Positions 1 to 9,429 of a stretch of 58,672 nucleotides of DNA are shown piece by piece (position 1 is the stretch's first letter; every line of letters starts with the position of its first letter). Both the position numbers and the translations under genes were made by a program. The notes under the pieces were generated by a model. That model was not told where the DNA came from, searched no databases, and saw nothing but the letters and a program-made list of their open reading frames with translations. Origin of the DNA: Seminavis robusta (Eukaryota; Bacillariophyta; Bacillariophyceae; Naviculales; Naviculaceae); the NCBI GenBank assembly GCA_903772945.1, contig CAICTM010000573.1, positions 1-58,672 on the forward strand, in the 5' to 3' direction.

Positions 1-1077
1 AAAAAGAGAGAGATATGGATCCATCATCATCAGATTGTCATACCGACGGTTGATGTTAGCCTAACGCACTCCACGGATCTTGACATTGCCGATAATTCAA
101 AAGGCTCAAAGTTGGACATGGACATGGAAGCTGCCACAAGAAGAAAAGAAAGCCCCACGAAGCACTGCATGTAGAGGAACACATCCTGCCGATTAGGATT
201 TTGTGAGAACGAAGCCTATCTATCCACAGTTCTCGAACAGACACTTTCGCTGTATGCATCGTGGTAATCGAAGCAAAATTGTACTCTATTATCTATACTC
301 CGATCCAATTTTCACGATAGATACAGCTGACTTCACTGCTAGGCAATCAAGCTATCTACACCAACCACATAGTGAAAACAGCGTGACAAATCTTTATTCA
401 TTTCAGCGAAACCAGTCGCACCACGTTTCCTAATCTGTCATGTTGATCGTTAAGTAAATCCCACGTCTTTCGTTTACATCCGCGCCCCGCTCCCATCTCG
501 CTGTGATTTTCACTTAGATGACATATACCCCGAAAATCAAAAATCGTGAGGGCCCGCTCTACTCATCTGGTGGATAGATAAAATATCATTATATGCACCG
601 TTTCAAATACCCTAAATCCCTGCCGGAGCAATTGAGGGATTTCACACAACTCCAATCACACGTGTGTTCTTCATGTGTCTACGGTACCGTCCCTTAAATA
701 ATTCAAATCGAATCTTTCCACGAAAACTTGCGATTTCTAGCGAAGGTATCGTGCACGACTTCCGCTGGCAACGCCCCTTCCCCCTTCGATACAAGTGTAC
801 TGTTTCACTATAGGATTACAAGCCAGGCTACACGATCTCCGCTCAATCGTATCAGCGAATACACTCAGGCGAAGACATCCCCGCTTTCTAATATATACTT
901 TCTTTGCATTGAAAATGTATATATGCAACCATTCCTATCGCATCGATCATTTGAAACAGTCACAAAATCGGTTCAGCAAAACCTCAAACATCCCTCATCT
1001 ACTAGCAGCCAACCCATCAGCCATCTCTCCTGCCCACGTAAGTACTTTCTATTTTACCTCTTCTGTTTGACAATGTT
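1..1077. other. intergenic, no gene supported
   Basis: I see no convincing coding region here. Short open frames on both strands have no family features and begin at non-ATG codons or have biased composition. The stretch is AT-rich with scattered pyrimidine runs and leads into the decayed gene that begins near 1090. Confidence 0.5.
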
Positions 1078-1089
1078 TTGCCTTTCAAC

Positions 1090-2500
1090 ATGGCCACTCA
1101 CCTTCCTCTTTCGGACTTCAAGTTTTCAGAACTCCTTCACCATGTCTTCCCAAACACCCGACATCAACACACGTCGTCGCAATCGAACCCTACTTCCGCG
1201 GGTATCAACAGCAAGAAGAAAAAGGCCGGCGGCAACAAAGCAAGAGGTCCTTTCAACTCCTGTGAGTTCCACGCTGTAATTCCCAGCAACCTCAAGGAAG
1301 ACGAAGAATACCCCTTCCCCGGAATGTTCCTCAAGTTCACAGGCTTTGTTGAAAAGAAAGCTACCGGGTGTATGTACAACGACGCAAAGACCACTCCGTC
1401 AACGGCGTTAAACCCAAAGACATGATGGCCTTTGTTCAAGCCCTCGCTGACAAAGCACATGATCGAGTGGGTATTCAAATTGGTGGACCCCGCTTCTGCT
1501 GATGGGGAAAAGCTCCTTATGTACGAGGCCACCAAGGTACTTCTTATGACCAAAGAGGCTTTGTTATCATGTGCCCCAGAGGTGAAGTTGACGAACAAAC
1601 TGGTGAACGTTTCTTACCCCAGCTCCCAACCCCAGAAATGGCCTTGAAGTGGTTCAATGAAACCTTTAAACCGGCCTACATGCAATACGTGTACGACCCG
1701 GCAAAGAAGGATGAACCCTACCTAGTTCTCGACGAACAGGACAAGTGGTACAAGGTCCATGACACCTGGAGTGAGCTGCTCACCCACTCCGACATCATGA
1801 CTACCTTGTGACGGATTCTTGGACGATCAAGGCGAATACCGCACTGTATCCGAATTCCCTCAAGGACGACAAGGGCCATGTGTACTCTATTTGGCCTCGT
1901 GGTCAACTCCCGGCTTCACGTCTTACGTCCGTTGATTTCACCGAAACAACCTTGATGCATCGGACTTCGGTCGCTGCGGGCCATCACTGGTGCCCGTCGC
2001 AACATTATTACAAGCCACTACGCACGACACCATCCCCCGCCCCCGCCTCTACTCCACCAGTTCGCCTTCAAGCTGCCACACTGGCCTTCCCCATGGTTTT
2101 GCACTACCCCCGGCATGAACTTTGAACCTTCTTGGGAACTCTTCTGGAAAAGCACCAGCAGGAGAACGGTGGTAAGTCTCCTACAGTAGCTTCCCGTATA
2201 AATCCCCCGTGCCCTCACTTTCAAATCCTCAATACTGGACCTCCCAATATTATTCGCAAATCATTCCCAGTTCCAATGCAACCAAATACGTCATCTCCCG
2301 TCCCACCTGTTCCACGAACCACGTCGGCCAAAGTATCACCTGCGAATAGTCAGAATGATGACACTCCACAAGGTATGAAGAAAGCTGCCGAACTTCCTCA
2401 CGATCCTATTACCGAATACCCCAGTTCCGACGAAGAGCAGGAAACAGAGGAAAAAGAAGACACCAAGCTCCCAGCGGAAGCGAGCCAACCCTCCACTTAA
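1090..2500 (+). pseudogene. decayed unidentified protein-coding gene
   Basis: Protein-like sequence continues across this stretch only by changing frame several times. One frame runs from about 1090 to 1425. The next best frame starts near 1412 (PKDMMAFVQALADK), meets a stop near 1500 and continues to 1811 (FVIMCPRGEVDEQTGERF, then WFNETFKPAYMQYVYDP). Later pieces lie at 1808-2125 and 2132-2500. The last piece is rich in P, S, T and E and acidic near its end, like a disordered tail. I do not recognise the family. A multi-exon gene is possible, but no clean GT-AG pairs join the pieces, so frameshift decay or assembly indels are more likely. A mobile-element gag-like origin cannot be excluded. 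Confidence 0.35.
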
Positions 2501-2842
2501 CACACGTTGACTTCAAAATTGCAAAACCTAAACCCTAAATATAAGCCACATGATTCATTCGATTCTATTCACCATTATCCTGTATTAGTAGACAAGTTAA
2601 ACTAGTACTGGAAACGGAGACGACCCAGGGGGCATATGAATTGAAAGATCGCCCCAGAACCGGTGTAATCACAGACCTCAATGCTGGTTACTCTTACTTT
2701 GGGTCCCGCAAAGGTCCATGACTCAGGATAGCAACCACCACAGCATCGGCATGCAATCGGCGGGTCATGGCCAAAACTTGAAGAGAAAGACGACAAGCTG
2801 GAGAGCAACCCAAAGGTCTTCTCCTCTATCTTCTAGCCACTG

Positions 2843-2882
2843 CTCTATCTATCTATCTATCTAGTCTAGTCAGCTAGTCTAG
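2843..2882 (+). repeat. CTAT/CTAG short tandem repeat
   Basis: A CTAT tetranucleotide run grades into CTAGT-type repeats immediately upstream of the start codon at 2909. A second CTAT run lies just past that gene's stop, near 3619-3640, so the gene is flanked on both sides by the same microsatellite. Confidence 0.8.
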
Positions 2883-2908
2883 TTGAACGAACCTTCAAAA
2901 ACTTCAGC

Positions 2909-3559
2909 ATGAGTACCGGCAATAATCCCTCCTTGTGGAACGATGTAAAGGCAGCCGCCAAGGTCGCCGGCAAGAAAGCGAATGTGGCAGCCCAAAAAGC
3001 CAAGATTCACGCCGAATTGGTGATTGTCAAGAACAAGATCAAGACGCGCAAACACCAATTTGGAATTGAATTGTACGACTTTTTGGTTCCCTTTGCCGAG
3101 AAGGATCCTTCGTTTATAATAGAAAGCGATACACTCACGCACATCCAAGGACTCTTTGTCACGGCATTCAAAGACAACAAAGCGCTGCTGCAGAAAAAGG
3201 CCGCCAAAGAACAAGACCTCAATCGAGCGTACGAGAAACGCGCCATGGCATTTCCCGTACCCGCAGAGACCATTAGTGAAAAAGTCGTCAATGCCGGAAA
3301 GAGTGCCAAAATGGCCGGAAATGAAACGGCACTCAAAACAAAAATGAACATGTACGAAATGGAAATGAACGAAAACAAGAAAAATTTTGGTGTGCAAGCG
3401 TATGGGTTACTAGTCCAATTAGAAGACAATTCCAAATGGTTGCCCACCGATAGAGATGTACGCTTCTTTTACGATCAAGCCAGACGAGAAATCATGCAAA
3501 TGGAACAAGAACGAGCCAACAAAGAAGCTGATCTGGGTGTACTGGGATTGCAGGTATGA
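2909..3559 (+). CDS. internally duplicated helical protein of unknown function
   Basis: This is a 216-residue protein with an ATG start shortly after the CTAT repeat. It has no signal peptide or membrane segment and is rich in K, E, A and M, so it is predicted to be helical and possibly coiled coil. The two halves look like copies of one module. Residues 48-60 (KHQFGIELYDFLV) match residues 147-159 (KKNFGVQAYGLLV), and each is followed by a loop and a long charged helix ending near KEQDL or KEADL. The N-terminal 35 residues are lysine/alanine-rich. I do not recognise the family; similar lengths with this layout fit a lineage-specific cytosolic protein. The final codons read CAG GTA TGA, which resembles a splice donor (CAG|GTATGA), so an extra 3' exon cannot be ruled out. 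Confidence 0.7.
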   Translation: MSTGNNPSLWNDVKAAAKVAGKKANVAAQKAKIHAELVIVKNKIKTRKHQFGIELYDFLVPFAEKDPSFIIESDTLTHIQGLFVTAFKDNKALLQKKAAKEQDLNRAYEKRAMAFPVPAETISEKVVNAGKSAKMAGNETALKTKMNMYEMEMNENKKNFGVQAYGLLVQLEDNSKWLPTDRDVRFFYDQARREIMQMEQERANKEADLGVLGLQV

Positions 3560-4380
3560 TGATGATGATCATGATGATGATAAACACACACACACCAAAA
3601 AAACAAAAACAATCAGCAGTCTATCTATCTATCTATCTATCGTGTGGTCGTCGTCTATTTGGTTTTGTGGTCCTCTTTTTTGGCTCGAGGGATCCTTCGT
3701 ACCGCACGTTATTAGGGCGATTCCCTGGACAATTTACTGCAGAACAAAGGAGACGAGAGAATGATTCAATCGAATCACCGCGAATATGTAGTTGACAATG
3801 CCGATTACTAGTCATGAGTAGCCTAACTAAATAGCTAGGTAGTAAGGGCCAATGTCACTGTCTCGCGCCCATACGGTATAGAAGTCAAGGGTTGAGAAGG
3901 TGCAATCAATAAATCAACACACTTTTGGTGGTTGTCTGCTTTTTGGTTTCGAAGGCTTCAAATTATATTTTACTCATTTTTACAAAGCCGCCATCTCCTC
4001 TCGGGTGTCGAATCGAATCGAATGATACAACCTTCCGGGCACATGGGTGGACGTGCTGAGACGTGGGCTGTACCTAGTAGGCTAGTTGGTAGGTCTAGCT
4101 ACATGTAGTGGCATGAATTGCTGCCGCACCTATATTCATGCCAGGAATAGCTACAGTACCGCACCTATTTCTACATGACGTACCTATTTCTACATACCCA
4201 GTAGCCACCTTGGTATGCAGCTATTGATAGACACTCCAGGCAGCTATTCATGACCACTCCAGCAATGCATGCATGTAGTACGACTGTACCCACAAAAAAG
4301 GGTGCTTGCAAGGCTGCACCATGTTTGATCTGAACTCCAGATTGAAATCTGGTTCTGGATCCAGTTGGCCGCTCTTATAA
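3560..4380. other. intergenic with short repeats
   Basis: No gene is supported. The stretch contains a GATGAT run just after the preceding stop, a CTAT microsatellite near 3619-3640, and an imperfect 18-bp tandem repeat (CCTATTTCTACAT) near 4160-4197. It also has many short palindromes of the CTAGCTAG and TACATGTA type. Confidence 0.6.
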
Positions 4381-4563
4381 AAAACGAACCTGGTTACTTA
4401 GGGGACCGAGGGCGCAAGCCCGATGGTAAAGGCCGGGACCCGAGGTCGGAGGTCCTCTAAGTAACTGACCATCGGGCTTCGCCCTCCTTAAGCCCTCGGT
4501 CAGTTACTTAGAGCGACCGGAGACCGATGGGGCACAGCCGCCCCTAAGTAGCCGGTTCGTTTT
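4381..4563. mobile_element. fold-back / MITE-like inverted-repeat element
   Basis: The ends are imperfect inverted repeats: AAAACGAACC at 4381 pairs with GGTTCGTTTT ending at 4563, followed inward by TTACTTAGGGG-type sequence. A second nested inverted repeat pairs AGGGCGCAAGCCCGATGGT on the left with ACCATCGGGCTTCGCCCT on the right. The octamer TTACTTAG occurs in alternating orientation near 4394, 4457, 4504 and 4544. The whole unit can fold into a long hairpin. No clear target-site duplication is visible and there is no coding capacity. It sits directly left of a transposon end at 4627. Confidence 0.5.
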
Positions 4564-4626
4564 GTTAGGAACGATAACGGCTGGTTTGTATTTGTAACCG
4601 CCGGTCTGTGTAGACCTCTGTAGAGG

Positions 4627-4703
4627 GACTTTATGGGGGGTTAGGCAGCAGCGCGGGGGAGGGAAAAAGAAAAAGAAAGGGAGAGGGTTATCAGTTGGAT
4701 TCC
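4627..4703 (+). repeat. left terminal inverted repeat of transposon copy 1
   Basis: These 77 bp begin GACTTTATGGGGGGTTAGG and match the ends of the second copy at 16156 and, inverted, at 18925. Differences are one fewer G in the G run and small shifts in the AAAAG-rich part. Homology stops after GTTATCAGTTGGATTCC, which suggests the true terminal repeat is about 77 bp. No matching inverted end was found to the right of this copy. Confidence 0.75.
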
Positions 4704-4997
4704 CGATTCCGAATCAGAGAGCCAGGCAGCCACCCAACGAACCGTTCGGGTCATCCGATACTATTATATGAGGGGAGATTGCAGAAAAGAGGTCATTCCC
4801 CCCCATCCTCTATATAATTTTTGTCCGAAGAACAGACTTTACGTCAGCAAGTATGTGTACGTTGATGCCGAATTCAAATTGATCCAACGGATATCTGACT
4901 GGCTCTTTCGTCTTTCCCAATCCTTGGCTCGCACCAAACCCTCCCATTATTTTGAAAATTGGACCAAACATCGCTGGTGCACTCCGGATCAATCTGC

Positions 4998-5040
4998 TGT
5001 TGTTGTTGAGGTTTGTTGTTGTTGTTGTTGTTGTTGTTGT
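4998..5040 (+). repeat. TTG trinucleotide microsatellite
   Basis: A GTT/TTG run lies inside transposon copy 1. A matching interrupted TTG run occurs at the equivalent place in copy 2, about 16557-16614. This shows the microsatellite is part of the element rather than of the host locus. Confidence 0.9.
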
Positions 5041-5099
5041 TATCCACAATGGCGACAATGGCATGCATGCTAGCTACTAATCATTATCCTATCGGACGT

Positions 5100-5370
5100 C
5101 GTCCTTCCTCTACAGACACTCCTTCCTCTACCAACACCGTGACTCCTTCCTCTACCGACACTCCTTCCTCTACGGACGATCCTTCCTCTACCGACGCCTG
5201 CTGGTCTATTTTGTCTTGAAGTCAGCGACTACGTGGGTAGGGGCAAGACTCTTGGCAACAACAACAACCACTACTACTCCTACTTCCTCTACCGAACGTC
5301 CTCCTTCCACCGAACGTCGTCCTTCCACCGAACGTCGTCCTTCCACCGAACGTCCTCCACCGAACGTCGA
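5100..5370 (+). repeat. 18-bp C/T-rich tandem repeats upstream of the transposon ORF
   Basis: Units resembling CCTTCCTCTACCGACACT, and then CCTTCCACCGAACGTCGT, repeat with small changes up to the ATG at 5373. Their 18-bp length preserves frame. Copy 2 has fewer units at about 16697-16940. If transcribed and translated, one frame gives PSSTDT-type Ser/Thr-rich sequence. Confidence 0.7.
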
Positions 5371-5372
5371 CA

Positions 5373-5984
5373 ATGAGGATTGCTACTAGTCCATGGTTCT
5401 CCAAGTGGCTGCAAAGTGTCAACAGATACCCATTGAATGAGCTGAGGGCCACTAGGAATGGAATCACTTGCAAGTACATCATTGTGGAAGAACAAGAGCC
5501 GCACCTCACCAACTACCAGAAGTTTCATTGTTTGGTCGCGAATGAAATAGCAGTGGCGAACCTTCAGGAGTTGATCTACCAAGGAGCATGCAAACCTCTT
5601 CCTCCTGACATGACAGGCATCATGGATTACATGTTGTATCAGGGACTTCAGAAAAGCCCGCAGTGGTACAGGGCTGTTCTTGCTACCCTTTATGAAATGT
5701 TGGAGGGACCAGATCCCTGTCAAAGGAAGGACATCTTTATTGAGTGCATTTATTGGTTGGTGAAGGAAAGGGTCCAAGAGCGGTTTGATTTGGGCTCTGG
5801 TGAATGTGGCATAGTGATGGCTGCGTGGCATGGGTATTACAGTCAGTGGTACCAAGACAAACTTTCCTTCAAGGATTTCAGTATGATGAATGAGGAGTTT
5901 GTGACTTTGTGCATTGATGACATTGACTATTCTGGAGGCCTGCGACCCCAATTTGCTATGTTCATTGATGGAATTGAAATGTAA
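5373..5984 (+). CDS. transposon accessory-type protein, unknown function
   Basis: This is a 203-residue ORF with an ATG start, lying inside transposon copy 1. Composition is that of a globular soluble protein, with scattered W, Y, C and D/E and no signal peptide or membrane segment. Segments include QSVNRYPLNELRATRNG, CKPLPPDM, WLVKERVQERFDLG and LCIDDIDYSGG. I do not recognise it; it has no evident DDE transposase motif. It faces the reverse-strand transposase-like gene, a convergent two-gene layout also present in copy 2, where the ORF is frameshifted. The stop overlaps an excellent donor (AT|GTAAGT), so a downstream exon is possible: joining to the AG near 6072 would give an alternative tail of about 80 residues. 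An antisense frame at 5289-5951 is judged a shadow. Confidence 0.6.
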   Translation: MRIATSPWFSKWLQSVNRYPLNELRATRNGITCKYIIVEEQEPHLTNYQKFHCLVANEIAVANLQELIYQGACKPLPPDMTGIMDYMLYQGLQKSPQWYRAVLATLYEMLEGPDPCQRKDIFIECIYWLVKERVQERFDLGSGECGIVMAAWHGYYSQWYQDKLSFKDFSMMNEEFVTLCIDDIDYSGGLRPQFAMFIDGIEM

Positions 5985-6045
5985 GTTAATATCTAGATTA
6001 CTAGATTAAAATGATGCAACAATGCTACCCATTCTGCTGACCATA

Positions 6046-6258
6046 TCAACTGTATTGAGACCGGCAATAGGCGTCATGTGGTGGTCTTCCTCTCCTGTTG
6101 GTCAACCACTGGCAATAGCGCTGACAGCAGCCATTTGGTGGAGGACGTGGCTGGAAAGGAGCTGGCAGTATTGGTTGGAATTGCTGCTGCATTAAGGCAA
6201 GTTGCATCATTTGAATCTGGTGTTGTTGCTGATAGAGAAAATGCCAGTAATGAACCAA
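6046..6258 (-). pseudogene. Pro/Gln-rich C-terminal tail of transposase-like gene, copy 1
   Basis: The reverse strand reads YQQQHQIQMMQLALMQQQ, then a proline-rich stretch, then NGCCQRYCQW and a stop. Copy 2 has the same tail in pieces at 17605-17880, preceded there by a longer Pro/Gln-rich segment and a Cys-rich motif. I read it as the 3' end of the transposase-like gene. In this copy the middle of that gene is missing and its N-terminal part starts again at 6352-6939 in another context. The forward strand is also open here (6078-6320), so strand choice rests on comparison with copy 2. Confidence 0.45.
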
Positions 6259-6327
6259 AAACAGGGGGAACGGTCAATGACCTGGTCACTCCCCCTCTTC
6301 CCTTAAGTATAGAACCATAGGTAAGAC
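6237..6327. repeat. 91-bp module shared by both transposon copies in different places
   Basis: GAAAATGCCAGTAATG at the start through CCATAGGTAAGAC at the end recurs at 16275-16365 with about two substitutions. Here it lies inside the 3' part of the reverse gene. In copy 2 it directly follows the left terminal repeat. The module contains an inverted motif around AGGGGGAACGGTCA and TGACCTGGTCACTCCCCCT. Its relocation implies rearrangement during element repair. Confidence 0.8.
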
Positions 6328-6351
6328 TGATTATTTTCTAGAATAAGCCTG

Positions 6352-6939
6352 CTAATTGTAAAGCTGTAAAGCTGAATTGTAAGCTGTATCCCGTCGCATC
6401 CTCTCGTATTTCTTGTCGTCAGCATGCATTGTTGTCTTTGCGGGAGTTGGGGATTCGTAGGTGTAATCGCATTCTTCATTGGCGCATCTTAGTCGAATTT
6501 GTGACACAATGCCGCAGTTGTGAACGGTCATGATCAACGGCATCGGCTCACCATCCAAATCGCAATGAGGGCATTTGCCAAAATCAGCAACCAGCTTTTC
6601 GACTTGGCTCGTCTCCAACATTAGCCGACTGCTTGCTTTGGTATTGAATTCAGTGGCGGTAAGCCCATTGTTGTCTTCTTCTTCGGTAGTACATTCTTCT
6701 CCCTCATCTATTGTAACCTCTTCTGCAGCTGCCTCAGGATTTGGGTCTTCCTCGAACAGTCTCTTCTTCTTGTGCTTGTTGGTTCCACTACCATCATTTC
6801 TAGTGGTCCTTCCAGTGCTGACACAAGTATCATTTATTCCTGCAATTCCATTCCATCCACCTTCACTGGCAGCAAGTCTGGCTTGTTCGGTGGTACTGCA
6901 TGGTTTCCATTTGGTGCGTGGGGTGGGAGTTGACTCCAT
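6352..6939 (-). pseudogene. N-terminal part of a zinc-binding transposase-like protein
   Basis: This reverse-strand ORF has an ATG at 6939 and 195 residues. The first half is low-complexity and acidic (EEVTIDEGEECTTEEEDNN). The second half has a zinc-binding module: CPHC near residue 123, then a paired Cys in LRCANEEC. It continues DYTYES and ends in a helix RMRRDTAYNSALQLYN before the stop. The spacing and the following polar helix resemble the N-terminal region of Mutator-like transposases as I remember them, but this is tentative. No DDE catalytic region follows, so the protein is truncated. Position and strand agree with the downstream pieces of the same gene at 6046-6258 and with copy 2. 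Confidence 0.45.
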
Positions 6940-7931
6940 CGTCTGGGTTGCTTCGAACCTACCGGTAGGCTACTGTTGGCGTTTGCGAGTGAAATGTACG
7001 TCGGTCAATAATGAGTGTCACTGCCTTTGCAGTGTTCTGGTCGCAGAATACTGTCACCAATGCGCACTTGGATTTGGTGCCTCGCCGGGCTCGCAGAGGA
7101 CTCGAAGATATAAGGTACGAGGTGCGCGATCTTCGAAATTTGGCGGTGAAGCTAGAATTCCTTGGCAAAATAGCGCGAATTTGGATCGGATCCACTATCC
7201 AGCGAGATTACCATCCACCACGATTCCAAATTCCGTACACTTGCAAAAGATCTATCAAAACAAACGTCACTATTATTCGCAGCTTTTGGCTGGCTTACAT
7301 CCTGGACCGAACCACCTTTTAAAATTAAAATACCTCACCTCGGTCGCGGTCCCCTCTACTGTTTTACTATAAGCAAACAGCTAAGGGGAACGACGTTAAT
7401 GCACTCTAAGCCTTGCGGCGTTTGAGCGGGAGTCATTTTCGTTTAGTCACACTCAACGCCTCACTGGTATAATATTTTAAAATAGACAAGCGGTACCGGT
7501 ATCCATGACTAAAATGTGAGACGCCCGCTGCTAGGAACTTAGACCGTTGAGAATCAATTCCGTCAGTTAAGTTTAGTTAATTAGGATTAACCCTAACGAA
7601 ACCCCTATCCACCTCCTTTGGTGTCGAAGACTCGACTCGACTCGACTCACCCCTCTCCGCTACAGCACATGTACCATAGCGAAAACTGTCCTCCAATACT
7701 GGATCTCACATCCCCAAAACCCACCGGTGTCATGAAGCAGACACGGCAAGCAAGAAGAGAAGTTAGCTGTCAAGAAGATTTCCTGCTGCTACCGGTAGAC
7801 AGTTGTCGACCTAGCTAGCTTGTTGCTGCTGGATCTGTCTTTTTGTAGCTCTCTGATTGATCGATCGATTGATTTTGATCGATTCGTTCAGTGTTTATAA
7901 TCTGTCTTTCTGTTGTCGTCACAAGGAAACC
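6940..7931. other. intergenic, no gene supported
   Basis: Short forward frames (for example 7011-7322) contain protein-like words such as RRARRGLEDIRYEVRDL but show no family features, and they start without context. The stretch also has CGACTCGACTCGACTC near 7627 and GATCGATCGATTGATT near 7858, just before the methyltransferase. The right end of transposon copy 1 should lie near its beginning but was not found. Confidence 0.5.
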
Positions 7932-8888
7932 ATGAAGGAAGACAAACCGAGTTTCACGGCCGTCTTTGTCGCCCTGACGGTGATCATGTTGGGACAGATT
8001 GCTTTCCCATTGGTACCCCCAGGAAGTGTCCCCCTTCAAATGGCGCTCCTCGAAGCCGTGGGATTGCCGTGGGATGAATATCTCTTTCTGTTGCTCTTGC
8101 GCAGTCCATTGGGACCCTTGGTGTCGCGGCTGGTGATTGGACTGGCCGACATGGTTTGCCCAAAGTCCCTAAAACTAGTAGGATTCAGAAAGTGCTTTAT
8201 CCAACAACAAGTACAGCAATTCTTGCAAGAACATGCCACGCAGAATCCACAAGTCTTGATTCTGGCAGCGGGATATGACACACTCTCTCTGCGGCTTGCC
8301 AAACAATACCCACAAGTTCCCTTTTGGGAAATTGATCATCCCGCCACGGGCAACTTTAAAAACAAAATCTGGACCAACCAAGACAGTAATAATACTGACA
8401 CCAAGGGTCCGCTCCGCATACTAGGTACAAAACCAGACAATCTGCATCATGCCACTGTCGATTTGACCATCCACAAGTCCTTGGCAGCAACATTGGGGGA
8501 CAACAACAAGAAACCAAACTATAACATTGCCAGTCCCACCGTCGTCATTGTCGAGGGATTGTCCATGTACTTGACCAAGGAACAAATCCAAAACCTTCTT
8601 GAGGACATTTCTCATGCTGTGGGACCCCAATCCATCGTCACCTTTGACATGCTGGCCACGAAATACGACGACAAGGACAATCAGCCATATCCAGATTGTG
8701 GATTCTTCCTATCACCACTCATATTGCTCTATCTCAAACTAAAGAGTGAGCCATGGCTGCTCGGGTTAGATGCCAAGATTCTAAAGGAAGACATTCTAGG
8801 AGGCAATAATTCGAAATGGACCTTGCATGCCGGAGTGGAATCCTATGGGCCCGCCAATCTAGCCGCCATTCGATTGAGGGATAGCTAG
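7932..8888 (+). CDS. LCM-family SAM-dependent methyltransferase
   Basis: This 318-residue protein belongs to the leucine carboxyl methyltransferase (PPM1/LCMT, LCM) fold family by motif. LAAGYDTLSL at residues 111-120 is the SAM-binding loop. EIDHPATG at 133-140 is the conserved acidic strand end. VIVEGLSMYL in the middle is the typical motif IV region, followed by VTFDMLATKY. Members methylate C-terminal carboxylates or small molecules; the substrate here cannot be told. The N-terminus has a hydrophobic segment (FTAVFVALTVIMLG), so it may be membrane-associated or targeted. The start is the ATG after GGAAACC; the frame extends upstream only through TTG. A broken paralogue lies at 13477-14383. 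Confidence 0.8.
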   Translation: MKEDKPSFTAVFVALTVIMLGQIAFPLVPPGSVPLQMALLEAVGLPWDEYLFLLLLRSPLGPLVSRLVIGLADMVCPKSLKLVGFRKCFIQQQVQQFLQEHATQNPQVLILAAGYDTLSLRLAKQYPQVPFWEIDHPATGNFKNKIWTNQDSNNTDTKGPLRILGTKPDNLHHATVDLTIHKSLAATLGDNNKKPNYNIASPTVVIVEGLSMYLTKEQIQNLLEDISHAVGPQSIVTFDMLATKYDDKDNQPYPDCGFFLSPLILLYLKLKSEPWLLGLDAKILKEDILGGNNSKWTLHAGVESYGPANLAAIRLRDS

Positions 8889-9429
8889 CTAGCGGTATGC
8901 AACTGAACGTATGTGAGCAATGATGTTGCGAGCAACTACTAGTATGTTGGATTAGTAGCAGTGACATTTGTACAAACTGGGACAGGATTCCTGTGAACTA
9001 TTGAATGATGAATCCAGAATCGAAGATGCTGCAACGCTTTTTAATTAAGATGGAAAACATTATAACTCCGATTGCTGTGCAACTGTATTCACTGAAAGAG
9101 AGATCAACCCTCCTTCTCCCTATACTTTAACCACTAGCGAGGCGGGAAGCAATCTCAATTGCAGGCAAAAGGAGAAGAGCAACCGCAGAGGCAGTGTTGA
9201 GAGAATGGTCGGCATTGTACTACATGCAGTACATGTACCGGCACCTGTTTTAGCTCTGCTGGAACCGAACCTTACCGTACTAGTACCGTGCCATTTCGAA
9301 TTTTTCACACGCCGTGACTTGGGTTCTTCTCAGTTTTCTCTCACAAACTTTCGCCAAGCCTCTTCGTGTTGTGAAGCACCCTTCTCCTTCTTGTTCGCTC
9401 ATATTCTCCCGTTCATCAACATCATCAAC
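8889..9429. other. intergenic / 5' leader of the ubiquitin-fusion gene
   Basis: This contains GCTAGCTAGC-type and GTAC-rich palindromic motifs (about 9219-9287). The reading frame of the next gene is open back to an ATG at 9205, but the 75 residues it adds are hydrophobic and low quality. The start at 9430 is preferred. Confidence 0.5.

Larger units (their letters stand above)
4627..6939. mobile_element. DNA transposon copy 1 (right end missing)
   Basis: The copy begins with a GACTTTATGGGGGG terminal repeat. It carries a TTG microsatellite near 4998-5040, tandem 18-bp C/T-rich repeats at about 5100-5370, a forward ORF (5373-5984) and reverse-strand pieces of a transposase-like gene (6046-6258 and 6352-6939). 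The order and sequence match the element at 16156-18925. No inverted right end was found, so this copy is truncated or its end has diverged; the right boundary is provisional. It is provisionally a Mutator-like-type TIR element because of the zinc-binding module in the reverse gene, and the family assignment is weak. Confidence 0.6.

Noticed and set aside
5289..5951. 220-residue reverse-strand frame opposite the transposon ORF
   Set aside because: Its composition is poor. It runs through the C/T-rich repeat (VRWKDDVRWK) and is the antisense shadow of the better forward ORF.
7011..7322. 103-residue forward frame with RRARRGLEDIRYEV
   Set aside because: It lacks a family match or gene context and may be part of transposon remains; coding status could not be supported.
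9205..9429. Upstream ATG giving 75 extra N-terminal residues to the ubiquitin-fusion protein
   Set aside because: The added sequence is hydrophobic and low quality, and good protein sequence starts at 9430.
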